Part shown: positions 15,108-23,127 of the stretch, piece by piece
Layout of the letters: each line of letters begins with the position of its first letter
Numbering within the stretch: position 1 is the first letter of the stretch
Assembly (NCBI GenBank): GCA_964391095.1
Contig: CAYMJA010000001.1
Location: forward strand, 1 to 64,000
Reading direction: 5' to 3'
DNA length: 64,000 nucleotides
DNA from: CAYMJA01 sp964391095
GTDB taxonomy: Bacteria; Patescibacteriota; Minisyncoccia; Minisyncoccales; GWA2-38-27
Made by a program: the position numbers and the translations under genes
The notes under the pieces: model-generated
What the model saw: the letters and a program-made list of their open reading frames with translations, nothing else
The model's database searches: none
What the model was told of the DNA's origin: nothing

Positions 15108-16454
15108 GTGAAACAAAAATTAACGAAAATGACTAAAAAATACTTCATAATTACATATGGATGTCAGATGAACCATTCGGATAGTGAACGGATTGTTGCT
15201 GTTTTGGAAAAAGCAGGATATAAACCGGCTTCAAAAATAGATAAAGCTGATTTCATTGTGGCTAATATGTGCTCGGTGAGGCAGTCAGCAGTAGATAGGG
15301 TATATGGCAAAATCAGAGATTTTGCTAAACTGAAAACTCAAAACTTAAAACTTAAAACTGTATTAACCGGATGTATTCTAAAAAAAGATAGGAAAAAATT
15401 TAAAGAAAAATTCGACTTTATTCTCAATATTAAAAATTTAGCGAAATGGCCAAAAATTTTATCAAACTCCCCTAATCAAATAGCTGACTATCATTCATTA
15501 TTAGAAACAGGCGATTATCTTAAAATTCAATCAAAATATTCAAATAACTTTTCGGCTCTTGTTCCTATCTCCAGTGGCTGCAATAATTTTTGCGCTTATT
15601 GTGTCATTCCTCTCACTCGAGGACCTTTAATTTGTAGGCCCCACAAAGATATACTAAAAGAAGTTCAAGGTTTAATCAAAAATAAATATAAAGAAATTTG
15701 GCTTTTAGGCCAGAATGTTAACGATTATCACTCCTCTGTTGATATTTCTGTTGATTTTCCAAAATTGTTAAAAATGGTAAATGATATTCCAGGGGACTTT
15801 TGGCTTCGATTTACTTCTCCTCACCCAAAAAATTTTTCAGATGAATTAGTTAATGTTATGGCAAAATCTCAAAAAGTTACTCCTTATTTAAATCTGCCAG
15901 TTCAATCAGGAGATGACGAAATTTTAAAGAGAATGAACCGTTCTTATACTGTGAAACAATACAAGAGTTTAGTTAAAAAAATTCGGAAAAAAATTCCAAA
16001 TATTGCCTTATCCACCGATGTAATTGTTGGTTTTCCCGGAGAAACAAAAAAACAATTTCAAAATACTGTAAAATTATTTAAACAGATTAAATTTGATATG
16101 GCTTATATTTCCAAATACTCTCCAAGACCGGGAACAGCCGCGGCAAAAATGGAAGATAATATCCCCTGTCAGGAAAAAGAAAGAAGATGGAAAATTTTAA
16201 CAGAAATCCTAAAAGAAACAGCCCTTGAGAAGAATAAAAAATATATTGGAAAAACCGTTGAGGTTTTAATTGATGAAATTAAAAATGGCTTTATTTTTGG
16301 AAAAACAAGAAGTTTTAAGACAGTAAAAATTAAACAAAAAATAAACACTAGAAATGATAAATTAAAAAACGGAGATATTATCAGGGTAGAGATCGTCGGA
16401 ATCGACTCCTTCGGGTTATACGGAGAATTGTTGGTATTAAATACTAAAAAATAA
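15108..16454 (+). CDS. miaB: tRNA-2-methylthio-N6-dimethylallyladenosine synthase
   Basis: A radical-SAM methylthiotransferase acting on i6A37 made by MiaA. From the GTG at 15108 (448 residues) the N-terminal cluster cysteines are C19 (YGCQMN), C55 (NMCSVRQ) and C89 (TGC), and the radical SAM cluster is C158, C162, C165 (SGCNNFCAYC). SPHPKNFSDELV and VIVGFPGET are family motifs; a TRAM domain ends the protein. I chose GTG because it lies seven bases after the -10, giving a leaderless message; an ATG at 15129 also fits. Residues 75-84 (KLKTQNLKLK) are a low-complexity insert. miaA lies 1.6 kb downstream. Confidence 0.93.
   Translation: MKQKLTKMTKKYFIITYGCQMNHSDSERIVAVLEKAGYKPASKIDKADFIVANMCSVRQSAVDRVYGKIRDFAKLKTQNLKLKTVLTGCILKKDRKKFKEKFDFILNIKNLAKWPKILSNSPNQIADYHSLLETGDYLKIQSKYSNNFSALVPISSGCNNFCAYCVIPLTRGPLICRPHKDILKEVQGLIKNKYKEIWLLGQNVNDYHSSVDISVDFPKLLKMVNDIPGDFWLRFTSPHPKNFSDELVNVMAKSQKVTPYLNLPVQSGDDEILKRMNRSYTVKQYKSLVKKIRKKIPNIALSTDVIVGFPGETKKQFQNTVKLFKQIKFDMAYISKYSPRPGTAAAKMEDNIPCQEKERRWKILTEILKETALEKNKKYIGKTVEVLIDEIKNGFIFGKTRSFKTVKIKQKINTRNDKLKNGDIIRVEIVGIDSFGLYGELLVLNTKK
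15329..15360. repeat. phrase-like repeat inside miaB
   Basis: Near-tandem copies of AAAACTTAAAACT, in frame, adding KTQNLKLKT. The same phrase occurs reversed in pheT at 28555-28612. Confidence 0.65.
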
Positions 16455-16473
16455 TAGTTTGTACAGAAATAAG

Positions 16474-16508
16474 AAAAGCTCTGACATATAGTATTTATCA
16501 GAGCTTTT
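16474..16508. terminator. bidirectional terminator between miaB and the next gene
   Basis: AAAAGCTCTGA and TCAGAGCTTTT form an 11-bp stem around 13 nt. It serves convergent genes on both strands. Confidence 0.85.
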
Positions 16509-16531
16509 GTTCAGGAAGTCAAGAACCTTTT

Positions 16532-17047
16532 CTATTTGCGAGGACGGACAAAGACCCAGAGAACCGCAGGGCCCCAAAGAATGTCAGTAAAGCCATATTG
16601 ACAGTCCAGCCGTAGCCCAATAAAGTCACTGGGGTTCTCCACCTCGAACACGCGCAGGTAACCGTGAGAATCGGCAATCGGCTCCATAGCGACGAGAATG
16701 CTTTCGCCAATGGGCTGGTTCTCGTATTGTAATCGCAATTGAGGACCGACCTCTGCCGGACAGAGTTCGAGTCCCAACGATTGCTTGGCTCGTTTATAAA
16801 TCTTGTAGCTCGTGGCGTTCTGAAGAAAACCAAGCTCGGCGACCGTGACTATGACTAAATCCACTTCGCTCTCTTTGGAAGCCACCGTGAAGGCAGAATC
16901 TTCAAGGATGTCTTTGGCCCGTTTGATGACAAAGAATTTCTTATTCTCATTCAAGGTTTCATAGAGGTCAGCGCCCTTGAGACCAGTGCCAATCTTGATG
17001 GTCTTCCATAACTTAACTCCCCGTCTTAGGTTCGATTCTCGTCCCAT
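16532..17047 (-). CDS. unknown 171-residue protein
   Basis: A soluble protein of mixed alpha/beta character with no signal peptide or membrane segment. Notable stretch near 108-120: LELCPAEVGPQLRLQY; the C-terminus is rich in Trp, Phe and Val. GC content and codon choice look higher than in the neighbouring housekeeping genes. A clear Shine-Dalgarno sequence (AAAGGAG) precedes the ATG, and it has its own consensus promoter and terminator. It is divergent from another unknown gene at 17400. The segment LVIVTVAELGFLQNATSYKI could be a binding surface. I do not recognise the family. Confidence 0.82.
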   Translation of the reverse strand: MGRESNLRRGVKLWKTIKIGTGLKGADLYETLNENKKFFVIKRAKDILEDSAFTVASKESEVDLVIVTVAELGFLQNATSYKIYKRAKQSLGLELCPAEVGPQLRLQYENQPIGESILVAMEPIADSHGYLRVFEVENPSDFIGLRLDCQYGFTDILWGPAVLWVFVRPRK

Positions 17048-17156
17048 GATTCTTCATCTCCTTTCTTGATTCTGTTCTCTCTATTTAAGATTATAGGAAC
17101 TAACTACCAATTGTAAGTAATTAATATGTAAAAGAACTATTTTCTATTACGATTGG

Positions 17157-17185
17157 ATAATAGCAAATTATCTAATTTCTGTCAA
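17157..17185 (-). promoter_or_regulatory. promoter of the 171-residue gene
   Basis: TTGACA, 17-nt spacer, TATTAT on the minus strand, about 110 nt before the start codon. Confidence 0.7.
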
Positions 17186-17316
17186 GAGATTGACAAAATT
17201 CCAAAAATACGATTTATATAAAGATATAATAGTGATAGGCCAAGAATCGTATCTTTAATGTGTTGACGGGATGCCCTGGGGATTAAAAGGGTTGTTATAA
17301 TTAAAAGAAACAAAAT

Positions 17317-17345
17317 TTGACAAAAAATTAAATTTATTCTAATAT
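17317..17345 (+). promoter_or_regulatory. promoter of the 204-residue gene
   Basis: TTGACA, 17-nt spacer, TAATAT, about 55 nt before the start codon. Confidence 0.7.
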
Positions 17346-17399
17346 AAAATAAATAAAATTTTTCTGCTCATTAAAAATTTATAAAAAGGAGGTAAAAAA

Positions 17400-18014
17400 A
17401 TGGCGGAAAGTGAAGAAAATACTGGTTATGAAATAGGAAAATGGTATATGGTTGAGATCGATCGTAAGGTTTTTATCCCGGCAAAATTCATTGGTCTCAG
17501 AAAACCTTGCCCCTTACCAATTGAGCTCTCTCATGATTTTCCTCATCCAGGGCAAGCAGTATTTGAAAACGTAAAAATCTACAGCGGATGCGGATTCAAG
17601 GGTGCTGACTGGAAAGAAGATTCAGGATATAGAAACCTAGGAATAGGAGGAAGATATACTAACTTTGCACCTACTTTTAGACCGGTAACTGAAAATGAAT
17701 TATGGGCTGTTAGAGCAATTGAAAAATTCCAGGAAATTGTAGCTGGCAGAGAAAAATCTTTCAGTATCACTATGAACAATGGTTGTCGGCTTGAAGGAAA
17801 AATCCAGCCGCCAAAAAAGAAAGACAACCTAGCTGGTGAATATTACAGCAAGGTAATCAACCCAAAAACTAGAGAATCAAAAGAGGGAAAATTTGATTAT
17901 GACGGCAAAAGTGAGTCGGTTCAAGTTTATCTTTTATCGAGGCTACCAGGGTGGCATATCATTGAAGTAAAACAACAAAAAATCTTTTTTGGCATACCGC
18001 AAAAAAGTAACTAA
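17400..18014 (+). CDS. unknown 204-residue protein
   Basis: A soluble, beta-rich looking protein (GKWYMVEIDRKVFIPAKFIG at the start) with no signal peptide or transmembrane helix. It has conserved-looking aromatic and glycine positions (GYRNLGIGGRYTNFAP). A strong Shine-Dalgarno sequence (AAGGAGGT) lies eight bases before the ATG. It has its own promoter and terminator and is divergent from the 171-residue gene, so the two may be co-regulated. I do not recognise the family. Confidence 0.82.
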   Translation: MAESEENTGYEIGKWYMVEIDRKVFIPAKFIGLRKPCPLPIELSHDFPHPGQAVFENVKIYSGCGFKGADWKEDSGYRNLGIGGRYTNFAPTFRPVTENELWAVRAIEKFQEIVAGREKSFSITMNNGCRLEGKIQPPKKKDNLAGEYYSKVINPKTRESKEGKFDYDGKSESVQVYLLSRLPGWHIIEVKQQKIFFGIPQKSN

Positions 18015-18021
18015 AACATAT

Positions 18022-18056
18022 GAGGTAATCTTAATGATAGGTTACCTCTTTTTTTT
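18022..18056 (+). terminator. terminator after the 204-residue gene
   Basis: GAGGTAATC/GGTTACCTC stem (one G.U pair), 9-nt loop, followed by eight T. Confidence 0.9.
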
Positions 18057-18067
18057 CTTTAAAATGT

Positions 18068-18073
18068 TATAAT
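18068..18073 (+). promoter_or_regulatory. -10 box of miaA
   Basis: A perfect TATAAT ends six bases before the GTG start codon, which implies a leaderless message. No convincing -35 is visible; the usual position falls in the preceding terminator. Confidence 0.6.
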
Positions 18074-18079
18074 TATAGT

Positions 18080-19054
18080 GTGAAAAAAAATAAAAGAGAA
18101 AAACTTATTGTTATCTTGGGACCAACAGCTAGCGGGAAAACCGCGCTTTCTATTAAACTCGCTAAAAATTTTAATGGCGAGATTGTTTCTGCGGATTCAA
18201 GACAAGTCTACAAAGGAATGGATATTGGTACTGGCAAAATAACCAAAAAAGAAATGAAAGGTATCCCCCATTATCTTTTAGGTGTCGCTTCCCCAAAAAG
18301 GAAATTTTCTGTTGCTCAATATCAAAAATTAGCTCAAAGGGCTATAGAGAAAATTCTCAAAAAGCAAAAAATTCCTTTCTTGGTTGGAGGATCCCCTTTT
18401 TATATTTACTCGGTTGTTGAAGGTTGGATTTTTCCGAAAATGAAGCCAAATTGGCAGTTAAGAAAAAAATTAGAAAAACAATCTAAAGAGAAACTTTTTT
18501 CAACTTTGAAAAAACTTGACCCTCAAAGGGCTAAAACCATTGAAAAAGAAAATAAAAGAAGATTAATCCGAGCAATTGAAATTGCCAAAACCCTTGGAAA
18601 GATACCGAAACTTAAAAAAAATCCTCAATTTGATGTTTTAATGCTTGGTATTAAAAAAGACCCTGAAGGGCTTAAAAAATTAATAAGAAAAAGGTTGTTA
18701 AAGAGGTTAAAAACAAGCCCGCCCGCAACGCTTCGCAAGCGAGCTTGCTCGCGTAGCGATGCGGACGGGGGAATGATTAAAGAAGTAGAAACACTTCACA
18801 AAAATAATATTAGTTGGAAAAGATTAGAAGAATTTGGTTTAGAATACCGATACATTGCTTTATACCTTCAGGGAAAATTAGGGAAAGAAGAAATGCTGGA
18901 AAAATTACAAAAAGAAATTGAACATTTCGCTAAAAGACAAATGACCTGGTTTAGGAAAGACAAACGAATTAAGTGGGTAGAAAATTACCAAGAGACAGAA
19001 AAATTAATAAAAGGATTTCTAAAAAAAGGAGGAAGAAAAATTCTTCCTCTTTAA
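18080..19054 (+). CDS. miaA: tRNA dimethylallyltransferase with in-frame repeat
   Basis: Adds the dimethylallyl group to A37 of UNN-reading tRNAs. The P-loop GPTASGKT is at 14-21, followed by SADSRQVYKGMDIGTGK and the VGGSPFYIYS motif; the C-terminus has KRQMTWFRKD. Length is 324. At about 213-230, between RLLKRLK and GMIKEVETL, where relatives have no gap, 18-19 residues (TSPPATLRKRACSRSDADG) are encoded by a GC-rich palindrome. The GTG start gives a leaderless message. The product supplies the substrate of MiaB encoded just upstream. Confidence 0.95.
   Translation: MKKNKREKLIVILGPTASGKTALSIKLAKNFNGEIVSADSRQVYKGMDIGTGKITKKEMKGIPHYLLGVASPKRKFSVAQYQKLAQRAIEKILKKQKIPFLVGGSPFYIYSVVEGWIFPKMKPNWQLRKKLEKQSKEKLFSTLKKLDPQRAKTIEKENKRRLIRAIEIAKTLGKIPKLKKNPQFDVLMLGIKKDPEGLKKLIRKRLLKRLKTSPPATLRKRACSRSDADGGMIKEVETLHKNNISWKRLEEFGLEYRYIALYLQGKLGKEEMLEKLQKEIEHFAKRQMTWFRKDKRIKWVENYQETEKLIKGFLKKGGRKILPL
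18718..18769. repeat. in-frame palindrome in miaA (CCCGCCCGCAACGCTTCGC family)
   Basis: A 26-bp stem with about five mismatches. The left arm CCCGCCCGCAACGCTTCGC also opens the rpsD element (45326) and, slightly changed, the gyrB element (25907). It is far more GC-rich than its surroundings. Confidence 0.88.
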
Positions 19055-19362
19055 GTAGGACCGTTGATTAATTTAAAATAATCTTTCCATCCTACCCAAG
19101 TTATTTTCCGAGATTCAGGAAAAGAAGATTGAACAATTTTTTTAGGGATTAAAATTCTGCCCTTTTTATCAATCCTTACCAACCATAGTTGTCCCATTTG
19201 TTCTGCTGAAAATTGTCTAATCTTTTTTCCCGGATATACTGAAACATCCTTTCCATTTTGAATAATTATTACCCCTACTCCTAAGGCTTTCCTAAATTTG
19301 CTCAGAACGCATACTCTGTTTCTAGAGTCTAAGGTAACATCCCATTGGCCATAGAACAACAT
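19051..19362 (-). CDS. MraZ-like SpoVT/AbrB-fold protein
   Basis: A 103-residue protein with two probable swapped-hairpin halves: FYGQWDVTLDSRNRVCVLSK near the start and VRIDKKGRILIPKKIV near 69-84. This is the layout of MraZ, a DNA-binding regulator of division and wall genes, but it is shorter than MraZ and not in a dcw cluster. A strong GGAGG precedes the ATG, and a small overlapping ORF with its own Shine-Dalgarno lies just upstream, which suggests translational coupling. It ends convergently with miaA, overlapping by four bases. Confidence 0.75.
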   Translation of the reverse strand: MLFYGQWDVTLDSRNRVCVLSKFRKALGVGVIIIQNGKDVSVYPGKKIRQFSAEQMGQLWLVRIDKKGRILIPKKIVQSSFPESRKITWVGWKDYFKLINGPT

Positions 19363-19411
19363 CTGTCTCGCCTCCTTCAGATAGAGCTGGAACTTCAGCT
19401 GGAATTTTCAC
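19322..19411 (-). CDS. possible 29-residue leader peptide
   Basis: A GTG-started frame with a good Shine-Dalgarno (GAAAGGAG, eight bases upstream) runs through the ribosome-binding site and first codons of the MraZ-like gene in another frame and stops at TAG. The peptide starts MKIPAEVPALSEGGETD. Overlap of this sort could control the downstream gene. Confidence 0.4.
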   Translation of the reverse strand: MKIPAEVPALSEGGETDVVLWPMGCYLRL

Positions 19412-19464
19412 GTTAGTATTCTCCTTTCTCCTCAGGTTTTTAATGTACAAGCGTTAGAGATTAT

Positions 19465-19494
19465 ATTATATAGCATTGTTTAGCTTTTAGTCAA
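19465..19494 (-). promoter_or_regulatory. promoter of the MraZ-like gene
   Basis: TTGACT, 18-nt spacer, TATAAT on the minus strand. The -35 directly abuts the left edge of the CCTTCACC palindrome and is preceded by GGG. Confidence 0.7.
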
Positions 19495-19530
19495 CCCTTC
19501 ACCTTTAATCTGTTAAAGGTGAAGGGTCAA
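19491..19530. repeat. CCTTCACC-family palindrome at gatB 3' end
   Basis: A 15-bp perfect stem (19494-19508 with 19513-19527) and 4-nt loop. The last codons and stop of gatB lie inside it. Confidence 0.88.
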
Positions 19531-21003
19531 GAATTCTTGGATTAAGCGGTTAACTATTTCGGGATTAGCTCTTCCTTTAGTAGCAGCCATTACCTGTCCT
19601 ACTAAAAATTGAAGGGCATTTTTTTTACCTTTTTTATAATCTCCAACTACTTTTTGATTTTTTGAGAGAACATTTTTTATTACTTTTTTAATCTCTTCTT
19701 CATTAGTTAATTGGGTCCAACCCTTTTCTTTAATAATATGGGAAGGGTCAGCGCCTGTTCCGAACATTTCTTCTAAAACTTGTTTTGCTATTTTGCTTGT
19801 TATTTTTCCTTCATAAATTAAAGTAACGAACTCAGCGAAATTCTCCGGAGTGATTAAAAAATCTTCGCCAGAAACCAGGGCCCTCTTAAGTAATCTTTGA
19901 AGGTCGGTGATAATATAATTTGAAGCAAGTTTAATCAATTGATTCTTTTCCTGTTCAGCAATTTTTGTCTTAAATTCAATTACCTTTAGCCAGTTTCTCA
20001 ATTCTGAAACTACTTTTTCAAAATATTCGCCGAGGTCTTTATTTGCGATAAAGATATTAGAACTTTTCTCTTCTAAATTATACTCTCTAACAAACCTTTC
20101 TCTCTTTTGTTGGGGCAACTCAGGGATTTCTGCCCTTATTTCTTGAATAAAATTCTTATCTAAATGAAGAGTTGGTAAATCGGGTTCGGGAAAGTATCTA
20201 TAATCATAAGCTTCTTCTTTTTCTCGCTGGCTAACCGTTGCTTTTTTTATGTCATTCCATCCTCGGGTTTCCTGAACAATCTTTTTGCCGGCATTTAAAA
20301 TTTCTTTTTGTCTTTTGATTTCATAGTTAACTGCCCCTTCTACCGCCCTAAAAGAGTTCAAGTTCTTAATTTCAACTTTGGTTCCTAACTTATCTAAAGT
20401 TTTATTCTCCGGCAAAAGAGAAATATTTACCTCCACACGCAACTGTCCTTTCTCCATATCAGCATCGGAGACACCGAGATATCTTAAAATTAGTTTTAAT
20501 TCTTCAGCAAATTTTCTTGCCTCTTTAGCTGTTCTCAAATCTGGCTCAGTAACTAACTCCATTAAAGGAATACCCGCTCTATTGAAATCAACTAAAGAAT
20601 AATTTTCCCTTTCGGGGTGAATTAATCTTCCAGTGTCTTCTTCAAGATGAACCCTTGTTATGCGAATTTTTCTATTCTCAGTCTGTAAAAAACCATTTTT
20701 ACAAAGAGGTTTATCATATTGAGAAATCTGGTATCCTTTTGGTAGGTCAGGGTAAAAATAATTTTTCCTATCAAATTTTGAATCTTCAGGAATTTGGCAA
20801 TTTAAAGCTAACCCTGTTTTGATTACTTTTCTTACCGCGTCTTTATTAATAACAGGAAGTGTTCCTGGATGTCCAAAACATATTGGGCATATATTAGTAT
20901 TCGGACGATGCTCGTTAGGATCGTTCTTACAAGAACAAAACATTTTACTCCTGGTTTTTAACTCAGTATGTATTTCAAGACCAATAATGGATTGGTAGTT
21001 CAT
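19513..21003 (-). CDS. gatB: Asp/Glu-tRNA amidotransferase subunit B
   Basis: A 496-residue subunit that binds and activates misacylated tRNA in the GatCAB transamidation route to Gln-tRNA or Asn-tRNA. Family signs: IGLEIHTELKTRSKMFCSC at the start, a zinc site with CSC and CPICFGHPGTLPV, KNYFYPDLPKGYQISQYD, and LMELVTEPDLRTAKEA. The helical tail and YqeY-like domain end with ATKGRANPEIVNRLIQEFL. Length is normal. gatCA is 11 kb away on the same strand. The last few residues (TLHL) come from a palindromic repeat. Confidence 0.97.
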   Translation of the reverse strand: MNYQSIIGLEIHTELKTRSKMFCSCKNDPNEHRPNTNICPICFGHPGTLPVINKDAVRKVIKTGLALNCQIPEDSKFDRKNYFYPDLPKGYQISQYDKPLCKNGFLQTENRKIRITRVHLEEDTGRLIHPERENYSLVDFNRAGIPLMELVTEPDLRTAKEARKFAEELKLILRYLGVSDADMEKGQLRVEVNISLLPENKTLDKLGTKVEIKNLNSFRAVEGAVNYEIKRQKEILNAGKKIVQETRGWNDIKKATVSQREKEEAYDYRYFPEPDLPTLHLDKNFIQEIRAEIPELPQQKRERFVREYNLEEKSSNIFIANKDLGEYFEKVVSELRNWLKVIEFKTKIAEQEKNQLIKLASNYIITDLQRLLKRALVSGEDFLITPENFAEFVTLIYEGKITSKIAKQVLEEMFGTGADPSHIIKEKGWTQLTNEEEIKKVIKNVLSKNQKVVGDYKKGKKNALQFLVGQVMAATKGRANPEIVNRLIQEFLTLHL

Positions 21004-21095
21004 AATTTTAGCAGAGGCTCGTCCTCTGCCTAATTTAACGTCGGGTGTTAAACATAGGGTTCTACGCGCCTTATTATATCAAAGTTATTATAAAA

Positions 21096-21128
21096 AATGA
21101 AAAAGCTCCTAATTGTCAGGAGCTTTTT
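21096..21128 (-). terminator. terminator overlapping the thyX 3' end
   Basis: AAAAAGCTCCT/AGGAGCTTTTT, 7-nt loop containing the thyX stop, then a further T run on the minus strand. Confidence 0.85.
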
Positions 21129-21811
21129 AAGGTCGCGCTTTGACCGTCTTCGTTTATTTCAAAATCATCAAAAACTACCGGTACCCTTTTTTGAACATCT
21201 TTTAAAAGATTTACCATGACTCTTCTTATTTCCCAATGGGCATGAGAATCACACCTCAGTTTAAAAATATGACGCCATTCTCTAAAATTAGCGGTAATTA
21301 CAATTTGAGCTTTTATACCTATTGGCAAAACCTGCCTGGCGTCTTGAGAAACCCAATCTGCCCCCCTTAAACCTCTATACATTTGCTCATTTAAATCCAT
21401 CCAATCCTGAAAAGAAACCTTAATAGTGTTACCATCTGAAAGATTTAATGAAACTAATTTTTCATCTGGATTTTTATCAGGCGGAATTACAACCTGAAAA
21501 TTGCTCTCATCAACATATCTGGTTGATTCTTGAGTATAAGAAGCTAATCTATGACGGACTAACTCATGGGTAAAACCGCGGCAAACATTATTAAACTCAA
21601 CTGTCATACAAGAATGCTCAATTACTGACTCATGCCCTCTTTTCCTAAGCATCTCAACGAATTTTGCTGCTGACTCATCAGTAATCTTATCTCTACTTTG
21701 ATAAGAGGTGCGACCGGCAACCTCAATCAACTGCAAAGGATTTTCCCCTTCCAATCCGGCCATAATTGATAAAATCCGATGAGAGCCTGCGTTTTTTAAA
21801 ATCTCTGCCAT
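21116..21811 (-). CDS. thyX: flavin-dependent thymidylate synthase
   Basis: A 231-residue enzyme making dTMP from dUMP with FAD, NADPH and methylene-folate. The ThyX signature RHRLASYTQES is at 86-96 and HESVIEHSCMTVEF precedes it; WRHIFKLRCDSHAHWEIR near the end matches the family. A Shine-Dalgarno sequence (AAAGGAG) precedes the ATG. tmk and a dCMP deaminase lie just upstream on the same strand, so the dCMP to dTDP route is encoded together. Confidence 0.97.
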   Translation of the reverse strand: MAEILKNAGSHRILSIMAGLEGENPLQLIEVAGRTSYQSRDKITDESAAKFVEMLRKRGHESVIEHSCMTVEFNNVCRGFTHELVRHRLASYTQESTRYVDESNFQVVIPPDKNPDEKLVSLNLSDGNTIKVSFQDWMDLNEQMYRGLRGADWVSQDARQVLPIGIKAQIVITANFREWRHIFKLRCDSHAHWEIRRVMVNLLKDVQKRVPVVFDDFEINEDGQSATLKSS

Positions 21812-21878
21812 TTTAATTCTCCTTTCTTAATTTTAAAAGAACGACCTTTTTTTAATTCTTTTAAATTTTAACATATTT

Positions 21879-22601
21879 TTACAACTTGTACAACTTGTTT
21901 TTAATCGATTTCCAAATCTTCTGATGAATTTCATCGGGAGACAGTAACCTATTGTTTTCTATGCATTCTATAACTTTAAATTCTCTTGGAAATTCTTTAG
22001 CTGTTTCCAAATAAGAACTAAGGGCTCGGGTTAAATGCTTTACATCTTTTTCGTGAATATCTCTTTTTTTCTTTCCCAGATAAGCTTTCCTTTTTTTCTT
22101 TTTTTCTTCATCGGTTATTTTGTGAGCTAATTTTAGAGAAAATTTAGGGGAAGTTTTGAGAATAAAAGTAAAGTTGGGCCTTGGAATTTTAAAAATTTCA
22201 TATTCCAGACAATATAACCATTTTAGAAATTCTTTTCTCTCTCTTTTATTACTTATTTTTCCTCCCTGGTGTCCAATGTTCGAAGCAATATATCTATCAG
22301 AAACAACTACTCTCCCCTCTCCAAGCCACTTCTTTATCTTAAAACTCGCATCATATCTATCGCAAGCATAAAAAACAGAGGCCCGATAAGGACCAACTTC
22401 CTCTGAACTGCCGTATTTACCATTTAGATATTCTTCAACAAGACCAGCCGATTTCTTTCCGTATTGAGGGAAATCTATTTTCATCACCCTATATCTTTCT
22501 TTTCTTAAATGTTTAATCAACAATTTAGTTTGAGTCGATTTACCTGACCCATCAAGTCCCTCAATAACTATAAATTTTCCTGGATGAGAGTTTTTATTCA
22601 T
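21879..22601 (-). CDS. tmk: thymidylate kinase
   Basis: Phosphorylates dTMP to dTDP. P-loop GLDGSGKST at the start (KFIVIEGLDGSGKSTQTKLL), DRYIASNIGHQGGK as the DR(Y/F) base-binding motif, and a lysine-rich lid (EEKKKKRKAYLGKKK). I place the start at the ATG at 22601 (MNKNSHPGKF, 240 residues) rather than upstream, because it leaves the usual short N-terminus and overlaps the deaminase stop by eight bases. The FPQYGKKSAGLVEEYLNG segment is typical of the subfamily found in several CPR genomes. Confidence 0.93.
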   Translation of the reverse strand: MNKNSHPGKFIVIEGLDGSGKSTQTKLLIKHLRKERYRVMKIDFPQYGKKSAGLVEEYLNGKYGSSEEVGPYRASVFYACDRYDASFKIKKWLGEGRVVVSDRYIASNIGHQGGKISNKRERKEFLKWLYCLEYEIFKIPRPNFTFILKTSPKFSLKLAHKITDEEKKKKRKAYLGKKKRDIHEKDVKHLTRALSSYLETAKEFPREFKVIECIENNRLLSPDEIHQKIWKSIKNKLYKL

Positions 22602-23127
22602 TTTTATTAGAATCTTGGTTTTGGTCTTCGCCATATTGATGCCGGTCATCTATAATGTCCTTCTCCTGCCAATCTTGAACCCAACCTTTAACATAGAATA
22701 TTTTTATCCCCTTGTCTTTAGTGGAACAAATTATCCTGTTTAAACCGGCGTTAATAATCATTTTTTTGCAGATAAAACAGGGGAAAGCATCAACATCTCT
22801 TTTGTTTTTAGGATTCGATGCATAGATATACATATCACCCCCTAAAAGGCTCACCCCAGCCCTGGCGGCATTGATAATACAATTTTGTTCTGCGTGAACG
22901 CTTCTGCAAAGTTCATATCTCTGACCATGAGGAATTTTTAATTTATCTCTTAGACAATAACCCCTCTCAAGGCTATCTTTTGTTCCCCTGGGGGCTCCAA
23001 TATATCCGGTAGAAATAATCTGATCGTTTCTAACAATAATAGCCCCGGCTTTTAATCTATAACAAGTGCTTCTTTCAGCAACTTCTTTGGCAATATTTAA
23101 ATAATATTCGTCTTTTGAGGGCCTCAT
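22594..23127 (-). CDS. dCMP deaminase (ComEB-like)
   Basis: A 177-residue zinc deaminase giving dUMP for ThyX. Zinc and catalytic residues: H78 and E80 in SVHAEQN, C117 and C120 in FPCFIC. GAIIVRNDQIISTGYIGAPRG is the usual N-terminal motif. It overlaps the rplK stop by four bases (ATGA), so it is translationally coupled to a ribosomal protein gene, taking the place normally held by rplA. The tail after 160 is polar and likely disordered. Confidence 0.94.
   Translation of the reverse strand: MRPSKDEYYLNIAKEVAERSTCYRLKAGAIIVRNDQIISTGYIGAPRGTKDSLERGYCLRDKLKIPHGQRYELCRSVHAEQNCIINAARAGVSLLGGDMYIYASNPKNKRDVDAFPCFICKKMIINAGLNRIICSTKDKGIKIFYVKGWVQDWQEKDIIDDRHQYGEDQNQDSNKNE

Larger units (their letters stand above)
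17048..17399. other. 352-bp divergent regulatory region
   Basis: The longest gene-free stretch. It holds consensus promoters facing both ways (17157-17185 minus; 17317-17345 plus), a second TTGACA/TATATA pair near 17200-17230 with a 19-nt spacer, and a GC-richer patch near 17265-17300. No coding frame or strong hairpin seen. Confidence 0.6.
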
